Below are positions 36,979 to 45,973 of a stretch of DNA of 64,000 bases, piece by piece. Source of the DNA: Rhizobium sp. BK418 (GTDB lineage Bacteria; Pseudomonadota; Alphaproteobacteria; Rhizobiales; Rhizobiaceae); contig NZ_SLZK01000009.1 of assembly GCF_004341105.1 (NCBI RefSeq), forward strand, positions 62,001 to 126,000, given 5' to 3'. A program made the position numbers and the translations under genes. The notes under the pieces were generated by a model. It searched no databases, was not told where the DNA came from, and worked only from the letters and a program-made list of their open reading frames with translations. Numbering within the stretch: position 1 is the stretch's first letter; the number at the start of each line of letters is the position of its first letter.

Positions 36979-38364
36979 TCACGCCGTGGCCGGTTTGGGC
37001 CCTTTGGTCAGCGCCATGGCGATCTTCTTGATGTTCTGGGCGGCGGCGGCCAGCAAGCACTGACAGGCGAGGCGGGTGAGGCCTCGGAAGCGGGCGTAGC
37101 GATGGCCGTGAAGCTGCTTGGCGTCGGCAAAGGAGCGCTCGACCGTCTCCTTGCGCCGCTTGTAGATCGCCTTGCCCCAAGGGGTGAGGCGGTTGGCGTC
37201 GGTGCGTTCGCGGGCCTCTTGCCAGACATGGCGGGTGATGGTGCGGATGGTCTTAGCGTTGCTCGTGCAGGAGGCCAGCAACGGACAGTCGCGGCAGATG
37301 GCTGGATCGGATGCGTAATGTTTGTAACCGTTGCGGTCGGTGGTGGCATAGGCGAGCAGCTGTCCCTCGGGGCAGCGATAGCCATCCATCTCCGGCTCGA
37401 AGACGAACTTCGACTTGCGCATCATGCCGGCTTTTGGCGGGGTCGGATTGCGGTAGCCGGTGACGCCGAGGATGCCGCGGTCTTCAAGCCCTTTGGCGAT
37501 GCCGGATGTCGCATAGCCGGCATCCAGACCGACAGCCCCGACGCCGAAGCCGAAGCGGCTGCGCTGACGGTCGAGCCGATCGAGATAGACGATCGAGTCA
37601 TGCACATTGGCCGGCGTGACATGGGTATCGGTGATGATCGCAAGCTTGCCGTCGACCGTGCGGTGGTCGAGATAGAAGAAGCCCTTCGGCTTGCCGTCGC
37701 GCACCATATAGCCGCTGTCGGGATCGGTGCGCGAGACCTTGGTTTGCCTGACCGCCGGCTCGCGGTCCTTTTCCGTCAGCGGCTTCTGGCCGTGCAGCGC
37801 CCGTTCCGCCTCGATCGCTCGGTCGAGTTCGGCCCAGTAGTCGGAGCGCGACTTCTCGATCAGGGCAAGATCGTACTTGCCCTTGTTGGCATTGGCTTTC
37901 AGATGCGTCGAGTCGGTATAGAGCACCTGACCGTCGATCAGGCCATGGCCGATCGCCTGTTCGACGATATGGTCGAAGATGTCCTGGGCGACGGCAGCGT
38001 CGGTAAAGCGCCGCCGGCGGTTCTGCGACAAGGTCGAGGCATCGAACACCCCATCCGTCAGCTTCAGCCGCAGAAACCAGCGATAGGCGACGTTCACCTC
38101 GATCTCGCGCACCAGCTGGCGCTCCGAGCGCAGGCCGAACAAATAACCGATGAACAAGGCCTTGAACATCAGCGTCGGATCGAGCGCCGGCCGGCCGTTG
38201 TCGGCACAGTAAAGCCCCGCCACACGCTCATGGATGAAGGAGAAGTCGATCACCGCGTCGATCTTGCGAAGCAGATGATCCTTCGGCACCAGGCTGTCGA
38301 GCGTCACCATCTCGAGCGCCGTCTGTTCAGGAGCGGGTTTCTTCAACATATCCCAATGAATCAC
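36979..38364 (-). CDS. IS1182-family transposase
   Basis: A 461-aa DDE transposase. The N-terminal DUF772-type region (LRKIDAVIDFSFI, GRPALDPTLMFKALFIGYL) is followed by the catalytic domain: Asp in VLYTDSTHLKAN (about 150), Asp in VGLDAGYAT (about 280) and Glu in RKETVERSFADAK (about 425). A Cys cluster (CRDCPLLASC) is typical of the family. No frameshift or internal stop is seen. Met5 is an alternative start. Confidence 0.93.
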   Translation of the reverse strand: MIHWDMLKKPAPEQTALEMVTLDSLVPKDHLLRKIDAVIDFSFIHERVAGLYCADNGRPALDPTLMFKALFIGYLFGLRSERQLVREIEVNVAYRWFLRLKLTDGVFDASTLSQNRRRRFTDAAVAQDIFDHIVEQAIGHGLIDGQVLYTDSTHLKANANKGKYDLALIEKSRSDYWAELDRAIEAERALHGQKPLTEKDREPAVRQTKVSRTDPDSGYMVRDGKPKGFFYLDHRTVDGKLAIITDTHVTPANVHDSIVYLDRLDRQRSRFGFGVGAVGLDAGYATSGIAKGLEDRGILGVTGYRNPTPPKAGMMRKSKFVFEPEMDGYRCPEGQLLAYATTDRNGYKHYASDPAICRDCPLLASCTSNAKTIRTITRHVWQEARERTDANRLTPWGKAIYKRRKETVERSFADAKQLHGHRYARFRGLTRLACQCLLAAAAQNIKKIAMALTKGPKPATA

Positions 38365-38392
38365 AAACCCCTCGACGAGGCCAGGGGTTTGT
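38362..38392. terminator. Hairpin at the right IS end
   Basis: ACAAACCCCT and AGGGGTTTGT form a 10-bp stem around an 11-nt loop, overlapping the right inverted repeat. It lies before the transposase gene, so it would shield it from outside transcription. Confidence 0.5.
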
Positions 38393-38402
38393 CAGCAGTC
38401 TG

Positions 38403-38430
38403 GGACATGCCGCCGGAAGGCGGCATGTCT
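38403..38430. repeat. Direct repeat copy 2 flanking the IS, terminator hairpin
   Basis: Identical to 36848-36875 over 28 bp. It lies 20 nt from the lacI-type gene's stop on the minus strand, so it can now serve as a terminator for that gene. Confidence 0.8.
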
Positions 38431-38449
38431 ATTTGATGGTGAGTATGGG

Positions 38450-39490
38450 TTAGCCTCTCAGACTGAAAGCATCGCTCTCGCCGGGGGCAAGCTCTAGTGG
38501 CCAAATCCGGTTGCGTACGCCGTTACGGTAGATCTCCGAATAAGCAGGCATGCTTGCAAGCAAGGTTTCGGCGAGTTCGGCCCCGAGGTCGCGTAGAGAC
38601 ATGCGGAAGCAGGTGAGCGTCGGCTGCAGGAATTTTGCACGCGGTTCTTCTCGGAAGCCGATGACGGCAAGGTCGCGGCCTGGCACGATACCGGCTTCGA
38701 CCAGGCGGCGGTAGAGGCCGATCGCCATGAGTTCGTAGATCAGGATGATGGCGGTCGGCCTGTCGTCGATCGACAGCAGTTCATCGCCGGCTTGATAGCC
38801 ACCCTGTTCGCTGGATTTCACGCGGATCACCAGCTCCGGATCATATTTGATCCCGTGCTTTTCCAGAGCCTTTCGATAGGCATCCACGAAGACATAGCCG
38901 AGATTGATTTCGCTCGACGGCGCCGCGATCGCGATGCGGCGATGCCCTTTGGCGACGAGGCGGTCGACGGCGCAGGTCGCGACGCCTTCGAAGTCCAGAT
39001 CGATCCAGGTGTAGTTGTTGCCGCCGGAAGAGCTGCGGCCGAGTGTCACGAAGGGGATCTTGGCCTTGACGAGCAGATCGATGCGCTTGTCGATCCGTTG
39101 TGTGGCGGAGATGATCATTGCATCGACGACGCGTCGTGCCACCATGCGCTTGAGGTATTCGTAGGGGTCTTCGTCGCTTGGGCAGGGGAGCATGACGAGA
39201 TCGAGATTGTGGCGGGAGAGCACGCTCTGCAGCCCACCCGTCACGCCGAGAAAGAAGTTGTCACTGTTTTCGACTGTTTCCTTGCTGGTTTCGATCATCA
39301 GGCCGATAACATTGGTCGTCCCTTGCCGAAGACTGCGACCGGATTGGTTGGCGACGTAGCCGAATTCTTCGGCGGCCGCTAGCACGCGCTTGCGCGTCTC
39401 TTCGTTGACATCCGCCTTACCATTCAGCGCGCGCGAGACCGTCCCGATCGATATATCGAGATGTTTTGCGAGCTGACGAATACCTTTCAT
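38450..39490 (-). CDS. LacI-family transcriptional regulator
   Basis: A 346-aa repressor. ATG 39490 is preferred because it starts the canonical helix-turn-helix (MKGIRQLAKHLDISIGTVSRAL). The C-terminal periplasmic-binding-like domain (about 60-335) senses a carbohydrate. It is divergent from the dehydrogenase/ABC operon, and GTAAACGTTTAC-type operators lie between them and near its own start, so it likely represses both. Ligand unknown. Confidence 0.9.
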   Translation of the reverse strand: MKGIRQLAKHLDISIGTVSRALNGKADVNEETRKRVLAAAEEFGYVANQSGRSLRQGTTNVIGLMIETSKETVENSDNFFLGVTGGLQSVLSRHNLDLVMLPCPSDEDPYEYLKRMVARRVVDAMIISATQRIDKRIDLLVKAKIPFVTLGRSSSGGNNYTWIDLDFEGVATCAVDRLVAKGHRRIAIAAPSSEINLGYVFVDAYRKALEKHGIKYDPELVIRVKSSEQGGYQAGDELLSIDDRPTAIILIYELMAIGLYRRLVEAGIVPGRDLAVIGFREEPRAKFLQPTLTCFRMSLRDLGAELAETLLASMPAYSEIYRNGVRNRIWPLELAPGESDAFSLRG

Positions 39491-39541
39491 CTGAGGCGAT
39501 CTTTCTTCAGGAATGCGGATCATCCCATCTTATTGCCATGG

Positions 39542-39553
39542 GAAAACGTTTAC
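39542..39553. promoter_or_regulatory. LacI-type operator O3
   Basis: GAAAACGTTTAC shares the AAACGTTT core and central CG of the other two operators. It lies 52 nt upstream of the regulator's start, suggesting autoregulation, and is about 159 bp centre-to-centre from O1, allowing a DNA loop. Confidence 0.65.
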
Positions 39554-39691
39554 GGAAAGCATCTGGCGTGAAGCGGAGATGCCATTTTACGCGAGATTCA
39601 AAAATTTTTGTTGCTGCATCGCCGAAGGTTTCGGCCTAACCGCCCGTCGTCATTGCGATTTTTCGCAACAGCTGACTAAAACAGCCAGCCA

Positions 39692-39720
39692 TTGACAGCA
39701 GTAAACGTTTCCGCTTAGGA
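39692..39720 (+). promoter_or_regulatory. Promoter of the Gfo/Idh-ABC operon
   Basis: A perfect -35 TTGACA (39692-39697), a 17-bp spacer and a weak -10 TTAGGA (39715-39720). Operator O1 lies in the spacer and O2 just after the -10, a classical repression layout. Confidence 0.6.
39701..39712. promoter_or_regulatory. LacI-type operator O1
   Basis: GTAAACGTTTCC, differing from the perfect palindrome at two end positions. It sits between -35 and -10. Confidence 0.7.
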
Positions 39721-39722
39721 TC

Positions 39723-39734
39723 GTAAACGTTTAC
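39723..39734. promoter_or_regulatory. LacI-type operator O2
   Basis: GTAAACGTTTAC is a perfect 12-bp palindrome with central CG, typical for LacI/GalR proteins. Its centre is 22 bp from O1, two helical turns, so two dimers could bind the same face. Confidence 0.8.
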
Positions 39735-39780
39735 GGAAGGCGTTTCGGGAGGAAACTGAGACGCACCCTTGGAGGAAATC

Positions 39781-40815
39781 GTGAAATTGAATGCCGTTCT
39801 GTGCGGGTGCGGAGCTATGTCTAAAGGTTGGCTGCGTGCTATCAAGGAAACGCCTGATCTTGCCGAGACGATCGAGATCGTCGGCCTGGTCGACGTCAAT
39901 CCGGCAGCTGCCGAAACGCTCGCCGAGGAATTCGGTTTGAGCGCGGCTCGGGTCGGCACTGATCTCGCCACCGTCATCGCTGAAACCAAAGCAGACATCG
40001 TTTTCGACGTCGTTATTCCGACCGCTCGTTTCAATATCGTCTCGACGGCCATGAAGGCCGGCTGCCATGTGCTCTCTGAAAAACCGATGGCGACTTCGCT
40101 TGCAGAAGGGGCGGCGCTAATCGATCTCGCCGCCGAAACTGGCAAAATCCATGCGATCATTCAGAACCGCCGCTTCATCTCCGGCGTCCGACGCCTGCGC
40201 CGTTTCGTCGAAAGCGGGGCGATCGGTGAACTGACCGGCATACATTGTGATTTCTTCATTGCTCCCCATTTTGGCGGCTTCCGCGAAGAGATGGACAATG
40301 TCCTGCTTCTCGACATGGCGATCCATACTTTCGACGCTGCCCGCTATGTGGCTGGCAAAAAGCCGCTCGCCGTCTACTGCGTCGAGCGTAACCCCAAGGG
40401 CTCTTGGTATCGGCATGGCGCCTCGGCCAATGCCACTTTCGAATTCTCGGACGATGTCGTCTTCACCTATCGCGGCTCCTGGTGTGCCGAAGGTGAGCGC
40501 ACGAGTTGGGAAAGCCAGTGGCGTATCGTCGGCTCGAAGGGAATGCTGACCTGGGACGGCGCCGATGGCTTCAAAGCAGCGGTTTCCGGCAATGAGCCGG
40601 GCCTGCTTCGTGGTTTTTCACCCGTTGAGGTTCCCGCGCCTGAGCGCGAAGAGGACACGCATGGGCATGCCAGCGTGATCGCGAGTTTCATTGAAGCGAT
40701 ACGTACCGGCACGCGGCCGGAGACGGTCAGCTCCGACAATATCAGAAGCCTCGCCATGGTCTTCGGCGCGATCGAAAGCGCCAGGACCGGGCGTCGCGTT
40801 GAAATTTCAGCATAA
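39781..40815 (+). CDS. Gfo/Idh/MocA-family oxidoreductase
   Basis: A 344-aa NAD(P)-dependent dehydrogenase. The start is GTG 39781 because GGAGGA lies 4 nt upstream; the longer TTG start would include that site. It has a Rossmann motif CGCGAMSKGW, VDVNPAAAETLAEEFG and the catalytic-type Lys in SEKPMA (about 102). A sugar or cyclitol is the probable substrate. First gene of the LacI-controlled operon. Confidence 0.88.
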   Translation: MKLNAVLCGCGAMSKGWLRAIKETPDLAETIEIVGLVDVNPAAAETLAEEFGLSAARVGTDLATVIAETKADIVFDVVIPTARFNIVSTAMKAGCHVLSEKPMATSLAEGAALIDLAAETGKIHAIIQNRRFISGVRRLRRFVESGAIGELTGIHCDFFIAPHFGGFREEMDNVLLLDMAIHTFDAARYVAGKKPLAVYCVERNPKGSWYRHGASANATFEFSDDVVFTYRGSWCAEGERTSWESQWRIVGSKGMLTWDGADGFKAAVSGNEPGLLRGFSPVEVPAPEREEDTHGHASVIASFIEAIRTGTRPETVSSDNIRSLAMVFGAIESARTGRRVEISA

Positions 40816-40826
40816 GGATAGATGAT

Positions 40827-41729
40827 GTGAGCAATCCCGCCAAAGCCATTCGTATCGGAACCATGGTCAGCGCCTCGAAGGGCGGCGCTGACAAACGCAT
40901 CGCCCAGATCGCCGATATGGGTTTCGAGAGTTTCGAGCCCTTCTTCTGGCAGACGACCAACGGCCAGGATCTTGCCGAACTCGGCAAGCGCAGCGTGGAC
41001 GCGATCGGCGACCGGGACATCACCATTTCAACGCTCGGCATGTTCGGCAATCCGCTCGAGGAGACCGAGATGGACCTGCAGACATTGCAAGGCTGGAAGG
41101 ATTGCATCGACAACGCGCATCACTTTGGCGCCACCTGCGTCGCAGGCTTCACCGGCCGCATCCGCAACAAGCCGCTGACTGACAGCCTGCCGCGTTACAA
41201 ACAGATCTGGAGCGAGCTCGCCAAGCGCGCCGCCGACAAGGGCATCAAAATCGCCTTCGAAAATTGCGCCATGGATGGCAACTGGGCGACCGGCGACTGG
41301 AACATTGCTCACAATCCCGATGCCTGGGAGCTGATCTTCAACGAGACGCCCGACGACAATATCGGCCTGGAATGGGAGCCGTGCCATCAGATGGTCTATC
41401 TGATCGAGCCGCTGCCGCAGATCCGCAAATGGGCGAGTAAGATATTCCACGTCCACGGCAAGGATGCGACCATCCGTTGGGATGTCATCAAGGAACATGG
41501 CATTTTCGGCAAAGAGAAGTTCGTCTTCATGCGCACGCCGGGTTTCGGCGACAGCAACTGGACCGACATCATCTCCGAACTCCGGCTTGCGGGTTGGTCC
41601 GGTTCCATCGACATCGAAGGCTGGCATGACCCGGTCTATCGTGACGCCCTCGAAATGACCGGGCAGGTCTACGCGCTGAACCACCTCAAACATGCTCGGG
41701 GCGGCGATTTCGTCGTCGATCCGGTATGA
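40827..41729 (+). CDS. Sugar phosphate isomerase/epimerase (AP endonuclease 2-like TIM barrel)
   Basis: A 300-aa protein starting at GTG, 11 nt after the dehydrogenase. Metal-ligand positions are visible: FENCAMDG, EWEPCHQM, FHVHGKDA and DIEGWHDP, typical of xylose-isomerase-like TIM barrels. With a Gfo/Idh enzyme such proteins isomerise, epimerise or dehydrate keto-sugars or inosose-like compounds. The exact reaction is not known. Confidence 0.86.
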   Translation: MSNPAKAIRIGTMVSASKGGADKRIAQIADMGFESFEPFFWQTTNGQDLAELGKRSVDAIGDRDITISTLGMFGNPLEETEMDLQTLQGWKDCIDNAHHFGATCVAGFTGRIRNKPLTDSLPRYKQIWSELAKRAADKGIKIAFENCAMDGNWATGDWNIAHNPDAWELIFNETPDDNIGLEWEPCHQMVYLIEPLPQIRKWASKIFHVHGKDATIRWDVIKEHGIFGKEKFVFMRTPGFGDSNWTDIISELRLAGWSGSIDIEGWHDPVYRDALEMTGQVYALNHLKHARGGDFVVDPV

Positions 41730-41794
41730 GCGAATATGGTCGGCGTGGAGGAAATCGCCGGCCATTTAATGGATAACCACAAAGGAGGAGAACT

Positions 41795-43027
41795 ATGGCT
41801 ATCCGCAAATCGGTAATTCTGGGCGCGCTGGCGCTCGCAGGCGTCTCGCTCTTCGGCTTGTCGGCCAAGGCGGAAGACGTCAAGCTGACGCTCTGGTCGC
41901 TGGACAAGGACACCCAGCCGGCTCCGAACCTGGTCAAGGAATTCAACGACCAGCACAATGGCATCACCATCGAATATCGCCTGATCCAGTTCGATGACGT
42001 CGTTACCGAAGCGATGCGCGCCTATGCCACCGGCCAGGCGCCCGATATCATCGCTGTCGACAATCCCGAACATGCGCTGTTTTCATCGCGCGGCGCCTTT
42101 CTTGATCTCACCGATATGATCAAGAACTCGAAGGTCATCAAACCCGAAAACTACTTCCCCGGACCGTTGAAATCGGTCGAATGGGACGGCAAGTATTTCG
42201 GCGTGCCGAAGGCGACGAACACAATCGCGCTCTACTACAACAAGGACATGTTCAAGGCGAAGGGGCTCGATCCGAACAAGCCGCCGCAGACCTGGGACGA
42301 ACTCGTCGAGGATGCCCGCAAGCTCACCGATCCGGCCAAGAACGTCTATGGCCTTGCCTTTTCGGCCAAGGCCAATGAGGAAGGCACCTTCCAGTTCCTG
42401 CCCTGGGCGCAAATGGGCGGCGGCAGCTACGAGCACATCAATGCCGACGGTGCGGTCAAGGCGCTCGAAATCTGGAAGACGATCATGGACGAGAAACTCG
42501 CCTCGCCCGATACGCTGACGCGTGGTCAGTGGGATTCGACTGGTACCTTCAATTCCGGCAACGCCGCCATGGCAATTTCCGGCCCTTGGGAGCTGGACCG
42601 CATGGTGCAGGAAGCCAAGTTCGACTGGGGCGTCACGCTGCTGCCGGTTCCGAAGGAGGGTGCAGAGCGCTCTTCGGCAATGGGCGACTTCAACTGGGCG
42701 ATCTTCTCGACCAGCAAGCACCCGGCCGAAGCCTTCAAGGCGCTCGAATATTTCGCCTCGCAGGACGACAAGATGTTCAAGAACTTCGGCCAGCTTCCGG
42801 CCCGCTCCGACATCTCGATCCCGGAAACCGGCCAACCGCTGAAGGATGCTGCGCTGAAGGTCTTCCTCGAGCAGCTGAAATACGCCAAACCGCGCGGCCC
42901 GCATCCGCAGTGGCCGAAGATCTCCAAGGCTATCCAAGACGCCATTCAGGCCGCGCTGACCGGCCAAATGAGCCCGAAGGATGCGCTTGATCAGGCTGCC
43001 GACAAGATCAAGGCAGTTCTTGGCTGA
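41795..43027 (+). CDS. Carbohydrate ABC transporter substrate-binding protein
   Basis: A 410-aa family 1 binding protein with signal peptide cleaved near [29 protein letters not shown] is a typical start. AGGAGGAG precedes the ATG by 6 nt, a very strong site that fits the high level needed for a binding protein. The ligand is a sugar, type unknown. Confidence 0.9.
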   Translation: MAIRKSVILGALALAGVSLFGLSAKAEDVKLTLWSLDKDTQPAPNLVKEFNDQHNGITIEYRLIQFDDVVTEAMRAYATGQAPDIIAVDNPEHALFSSRGAFLDLTDMIKNSKVIKPENYFPGPLKSVEWDGKYFGVPKATNTIALYYNKDMFKAKGLDPNKPPQTWDELVEDARKLTDPAKNVYGLAFSAKANEEGTFQFLPWAQMGGGSYEHINADGAVKALEIWKTIMDEKLASPDTLTRGQWDSTGTFNSGNAAMAISGPWELDRMVQEAKFDWGVTLLPVPKEGAERSSAMGDFNWAIFSTSKHPAEAFKALEYFASQDDKMFKNFGQLPARSDISIPETGQPLKDAALKVFLEQLKYAKPRGPHPQWPKISKAIQDAIQAALTGQMSPKDALDQAADKIKAVLG

Positions 43028-43131
43028 TCTTCCGCGTCACCGGATGGCCTGATGGCCATCTCCCTTTTCCTCCCGGCAGGGGCTGCTCAGGCATCGGCCA
43101 AGGCAGCCCCGTTCGGAGCATTGGAGGACCC

Positions 43132-44034
43132 ATGAGAAGGACCTTTTCCAGCATCAGGGATGGCCGCGGTTTCGATATCGTGCTTGTCGCCTTTCCGCTC
43201 GGTTTTTTGTTCCTGATGGCAGGCCTGCCGCTCATCTACAATGTGGTGATGAGCTTTCAGGAGGTTGACATGTTCAGCCTCGGCACCTTCTCGCGCCCCT
43301 GGGTGGGCTTCAAGAATTACGTGGATCTTTTCGCGCAGCCGGAGACGCTGCCGATCCTTTACAATACGGCGATATTCGTCGTCGGCTCCATTGCCGGACA
43401 GTTCCTGATCGGTTTCGGCCTGGCTCTGTTCTTCTGGGTCAATTTCCCCGGTGCTTCCTGGCTGCGTGGTCTCTTCCTCGTCTCCTGGGTCATGCCCGGC
43501 CTCGTCGTCGGCGCGATCTGGAACTGGATCCTCTCGGGCGATTTCGGGGTGCTGAACTTCATCCTGAAGGAAAGCGGCATCATCTCCGGCAATATCTTCT
43601 GGCGCTCGGATCCGCACTATTCGCTCTACGCCGTCATCATCGCCAATATCTGGCTCGGCACCTCTTTCAACATGATCCTGCTGTCCGTTGGCCTCTCCGG
43701 CATTCCCGGCGATCTCTATGAGGCAGCCGAACTTGATGGTGCCACGGCCTGGCAGCGGTTCTGGACGATAACCCTGCCGATGATGCGCTCCACCATTGGC
43801 GCCATCATCGCGCTCGGCCTGATCTTCACGCTGCAGCAGTTCGACCTCTTTGCCGCCATCACGTCCGGCGGGCCGAACAACTCCTCCAACGTCACGCAAT
43901 ACTGGGCCTGGGATTTGTCTTTCCGCCAATATGACTTCGCCAAGGGCGCGACCATTTCCGTCATCATGATCGTCTTCGTGATGGTCGCCTCTGTGGTTTA
44001 CGTGCGCTCGACCCGCCACGAGGTGCGCGGATGA
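43132..44034 (+). CDS. Carbohydrate ABC permease (MalF-type)
   Basis: A 300-aa permease with six predicted helices (PLGFLFLMAGLPLIYNVVMS near the N-terminus) and an EAA loop YEAAELDGATAWQRFWTITLPMM (about 200). GGAGGACCC precedes the ATG. Its stop overlaps the next permease by 4 nt. Confidence 0.9.
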   Translation: MRRTFSSIRDGRGFDIVLVAFPLGFLFLMAGLPLIYNVVMSFQEVDMFSLGTFSRPWVGFKNYVDLFAQPETLPILYNTAIFVVGSIAGQFLIGFGLALFFWVNFPGASWLRGLFLVSWVMPGLVVGAIWNWILSGDFGVLNFILKESGIISGNIFWRSDPHYSLYAVIIANIWLGTSFNMILLSVGLSGIPGDLYEAAELDGATAWQRFWTITLPMMRSTIGAIIALGLIFTLQQFDLFAAITSGGPNNSSNVTQYWAWDLSFRQYDFAKGATISVIMIVFVMVASVVYVRSTRHEVRG

Positions 44035-44858
44035 GCGAGACTGCACGCAATCGCCTGATGCTCGTGATCGCCATCATCATGGCGGCGATCTACCTGTTCC
44101 CGCTCTACTGGATGTATATTACCGCGCTGAAAAGCGGCTCGGAGATGTTTGCCACTCCGCCGAGCTTTTGGCCCGCCTCTCCGCAGTGGGGTACTTATGC
44201 CTACGTCTGGGAAAGCCGGGACATGGGGCGTTATCTTTGGAATTCGCTGGTGATCGCGATCGGCGCGGTGGTCATCATCACTGCACTCGGCGTCGGCTGT
44301 GCCTATGTGCTGGCGCGCTACCGCAATATCTGGGTGGATATCGGCCTCTTTCTCATCCTCATGCTGCAGGTTCTGCCTGCCTCGCTGATGATTACGCCGA
44401 TCTTCGTCGGATTCTCGCAGATCGGGATGCTGAACTATCCGCGGCTCGCCGTCATCATCGCCATTGCCGCAAAGAGCATGCCTTTCTTCGTGGTGCTGGT
44501 TCGCGCCACCTTCATGGCGGTCCCGATGGAACTGGAAGAGGCGGCCCTTGTCGACGGCAACTCGCGTGTCGGCGCCTTCTTTAACATCGTGCTGCCGCTT
44601 GCCCGTAACGGCATTCTGGTCAGTGCTATTCTCATCTTCATGCAGGCGTTTGGCGAGTTCGTCTATTCCAAGTCGATGATTCAGGCGGCCGAGCTTCAGC
44701 CGGCAAGCGTCGGGCTCAATTCCTTCATGGGTCCGAACACCAACGAGTGGAACAACATCATGGCCTACGCGACGATGTATGTGACGCCGATCCTCGCCAT
44801 CTTCGTTCTTTTGCAGCGCCGCATCGTATCCGGCCTCACCTCAGGAGCCCTCAAATGA
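44031..44858 (+). CDS. Carbohydrate ABC permease (MalG-type)
   Basis: A 275-aa permease. EAA loop EEAALVDGNSRVGAFFNIVLPLA (about 180); the C-terminus ends QRRIVSGLTSGALK as is normal for MalG-type proteins. Coupled by 4-nt overlaps (ATGA) to the genes on both sides. Confidence 0.9.
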   Translation: MSETARNRLMLVIAIIMAAIYLFPLYWMYITALKSGSEMFATPPSFWPASPQWGTYAYVWESRDMGRYLWNSLVIAIGAVVIITALGVGCAYVLARYRNIWVDIGLFLILMLQVLPASLMITPIFVGFSQIGMLNYPRLAVIIAIAAKSMPFFVVLVRATFMAVPMELEEAALVDGNSRVGAFFNIVLPLARNGILVSAILIFMQAFGEFVYSKSMIQAAELQPASVGLNSFMGPNTNEWNNIMAYATMYVTPILAIFVLLQRRIVSGLTSGALK

Positions 44859-45925
44859 CCGCTCAGATCGAGCTTGCCGGCGTCAACAAATATTACGGCG
44901 CTTTCCACGCGCTAAAGAATATCGATCTTTCCATCGCCAAAGGCACGTTCGTTGCGCTGGTCGGCCCTTCCGGTTGCGGAAAGTCTACCCTGCTGCGTTC
45001 ACTGGCCGGCCTGGAAACGATTTCCGACGGCAGCCTGAAAATTGCCGGCGAATTGATGAATGGCGTTCCGCCGCGCAAGCGCGACGTTGCCATGGTGTTT
45101 CAGTCCTACGCGCTCTACCCGCATATGACAGTCGAGGAAAATCTCACCTACAGCCTGCGCATGCGTGGTGTCGCTAAGGCCGAAGCGAAGAAGGCTGCCG
45201 AAGAGGTCGCGGCCACCACCGGTCTCTCGCATCTCCTGAAGCGCTATCCGCGTGAACTATCGGGAGGCCAACGCCAGCGTGTCGCCATGAGCCGTGCCAT
45301 CATCCGCCATCCGAAAGCCTTCCTGTTCGATGAGCCATTGTCGAATCTCGATGCGGCGTTGCGTGTCCATATGCGCAAGGAAATCCGGGCCCTGCACGAT
45401 CGCCTGCATGCGACCTCTGTCTATGTCACGCATGACCAGATCGAGGCCATGACGATGGCCGATCACGTCGTCGTCATGCGCGAAGGCATCATTGAGCAGC
45501 AGGGCCGGCCGCTCGACCTTTACGACAAGCCCGCCAATAAGTTCGTCGCCGGCTTCATTGGCTCGCCCGCGATGAACTTCATTCCCGCGATTGCAGATGA
45601 GGATGGCAAGAGCCTGACGCTCGATCTCGGCGCGGTCAGGCAGCGGATTGCCATCGACCATCAGGTTCAGCCCGGCCGCAAGGTTACCGCAGGTATCAGG
45701 CCGGAGCATATCGATATCACCACTCAGGGGCAGGGGAGCTTTGATGTACCGGTTGCAGTGGTCGAATCCACGGGTTCCTCGACCTTCATCACCGCCGCGA
45801 CGACGCCGGAACTGACGATTGTCGAAACGGGTAGAGGAACGGCTCAACCGGGCCAGACAATCGGCGTAACGGTAGATCCGGCGCAGGTGCATCTTTTCGA
45901 TGAGACGAGCGGTGTAAGAATTTAA
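44855..45925 (+). CDS. Carbohydrate ABC ATP-binding protein (MalK/UgpC-type)
   Basis: A 356-aa ATPase. ATG 44855 overlaps the permease stop, and TCAGGAG precedes it; a longer frame from 44747 is inside the permease gene. Walker A GPSGCGKSTLLRS, signature LSGGQRQRVAMSRA, Walker B AFLFDEPLSNLD, and a C-terminal TOBE/OB domain. Last gene of the LacI-controlled operon; a hairpin follows. Confidence 0.92.
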   Translation: MTAQIELAGVNKYYGAFHALKNIDLSIAKGTFVALVGPSGCGKSTLLRSLAGLETISDGSLKIAGELMNGVPPRKRDVAMVFQSYALYPHMTVEENLTYSLRMRGVAKAEAKKAAEEVAATTGLSHLLKRYPRELSGGQRQRVAMSRAIIRHPKAFLFDEPLSNLDAALRVHMRKEIRALHDRLHATSVYVTHDQIEAMTMADHVVVMREGIIEQQGRPLDLYDKPANKFVAGFIGSPAMNFIPAIADEDGKSLTLDLGAVRQRIAIDHQVQPGRKVTAGIRPEHIDITTQGQGSFDVPVAVVESTGSSTFITAATTPELTIVETGRGTAQPGQTIGVTVDPAQVHLFDETSGVRI

Positions 45926-45933
45926 ATCCGACT

Positions 45934-45956
45934 CCTGCCAGACCAATCCTGGCAGG
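45934..45956 (+). terminator. Hairpin after the sugar ABC operon
   Basis: CCTGCCAG and CTGGCAGG form an 8-bp stem with a 7-nt loop, 8 nt after the ATPase stop. Only a weak T tract follows (GTCTACTT). Confidence 0.55.
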
Positions 45957-45973
45957 GTCTACTTGCGATCGTT

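Larger units (their letters stand above)
36876..38402 (-). mobile_element. IS1182-family insertion sequence
   Basis: About 1,527 bp bounded by perfect 18-bp inverted repeats: CAGACTGCTGACAAACCC at 36876-36893 and its complement at 38385-38402. One transposase gene fills it. Both sides are flanked by the same 28-bp hairpin sequence, read here as the target duplication; an alternative is that the hairpins belong to the element. Hairpins just inside each end could block read-through. The transposase frame is intact, so the element may be active. Confidence 0.85.

Noticed and set aside
36848-38430. Paired 28-bp repeats as attachment sites of a larger element
   Set aside because: They abut the inverted repeats of a single-gene IS, with no integrase or tRNA gene.
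37102-38436. 444-aa plus-strand frame across the IS
   Set aside because: Antisense to an intact IS1182 transposase; long only because of high GC.
42083-42967. 294-aa minus-strand frame
   Set aside because: Antisense to the sugar-binding protein gene; composition not protein-like.
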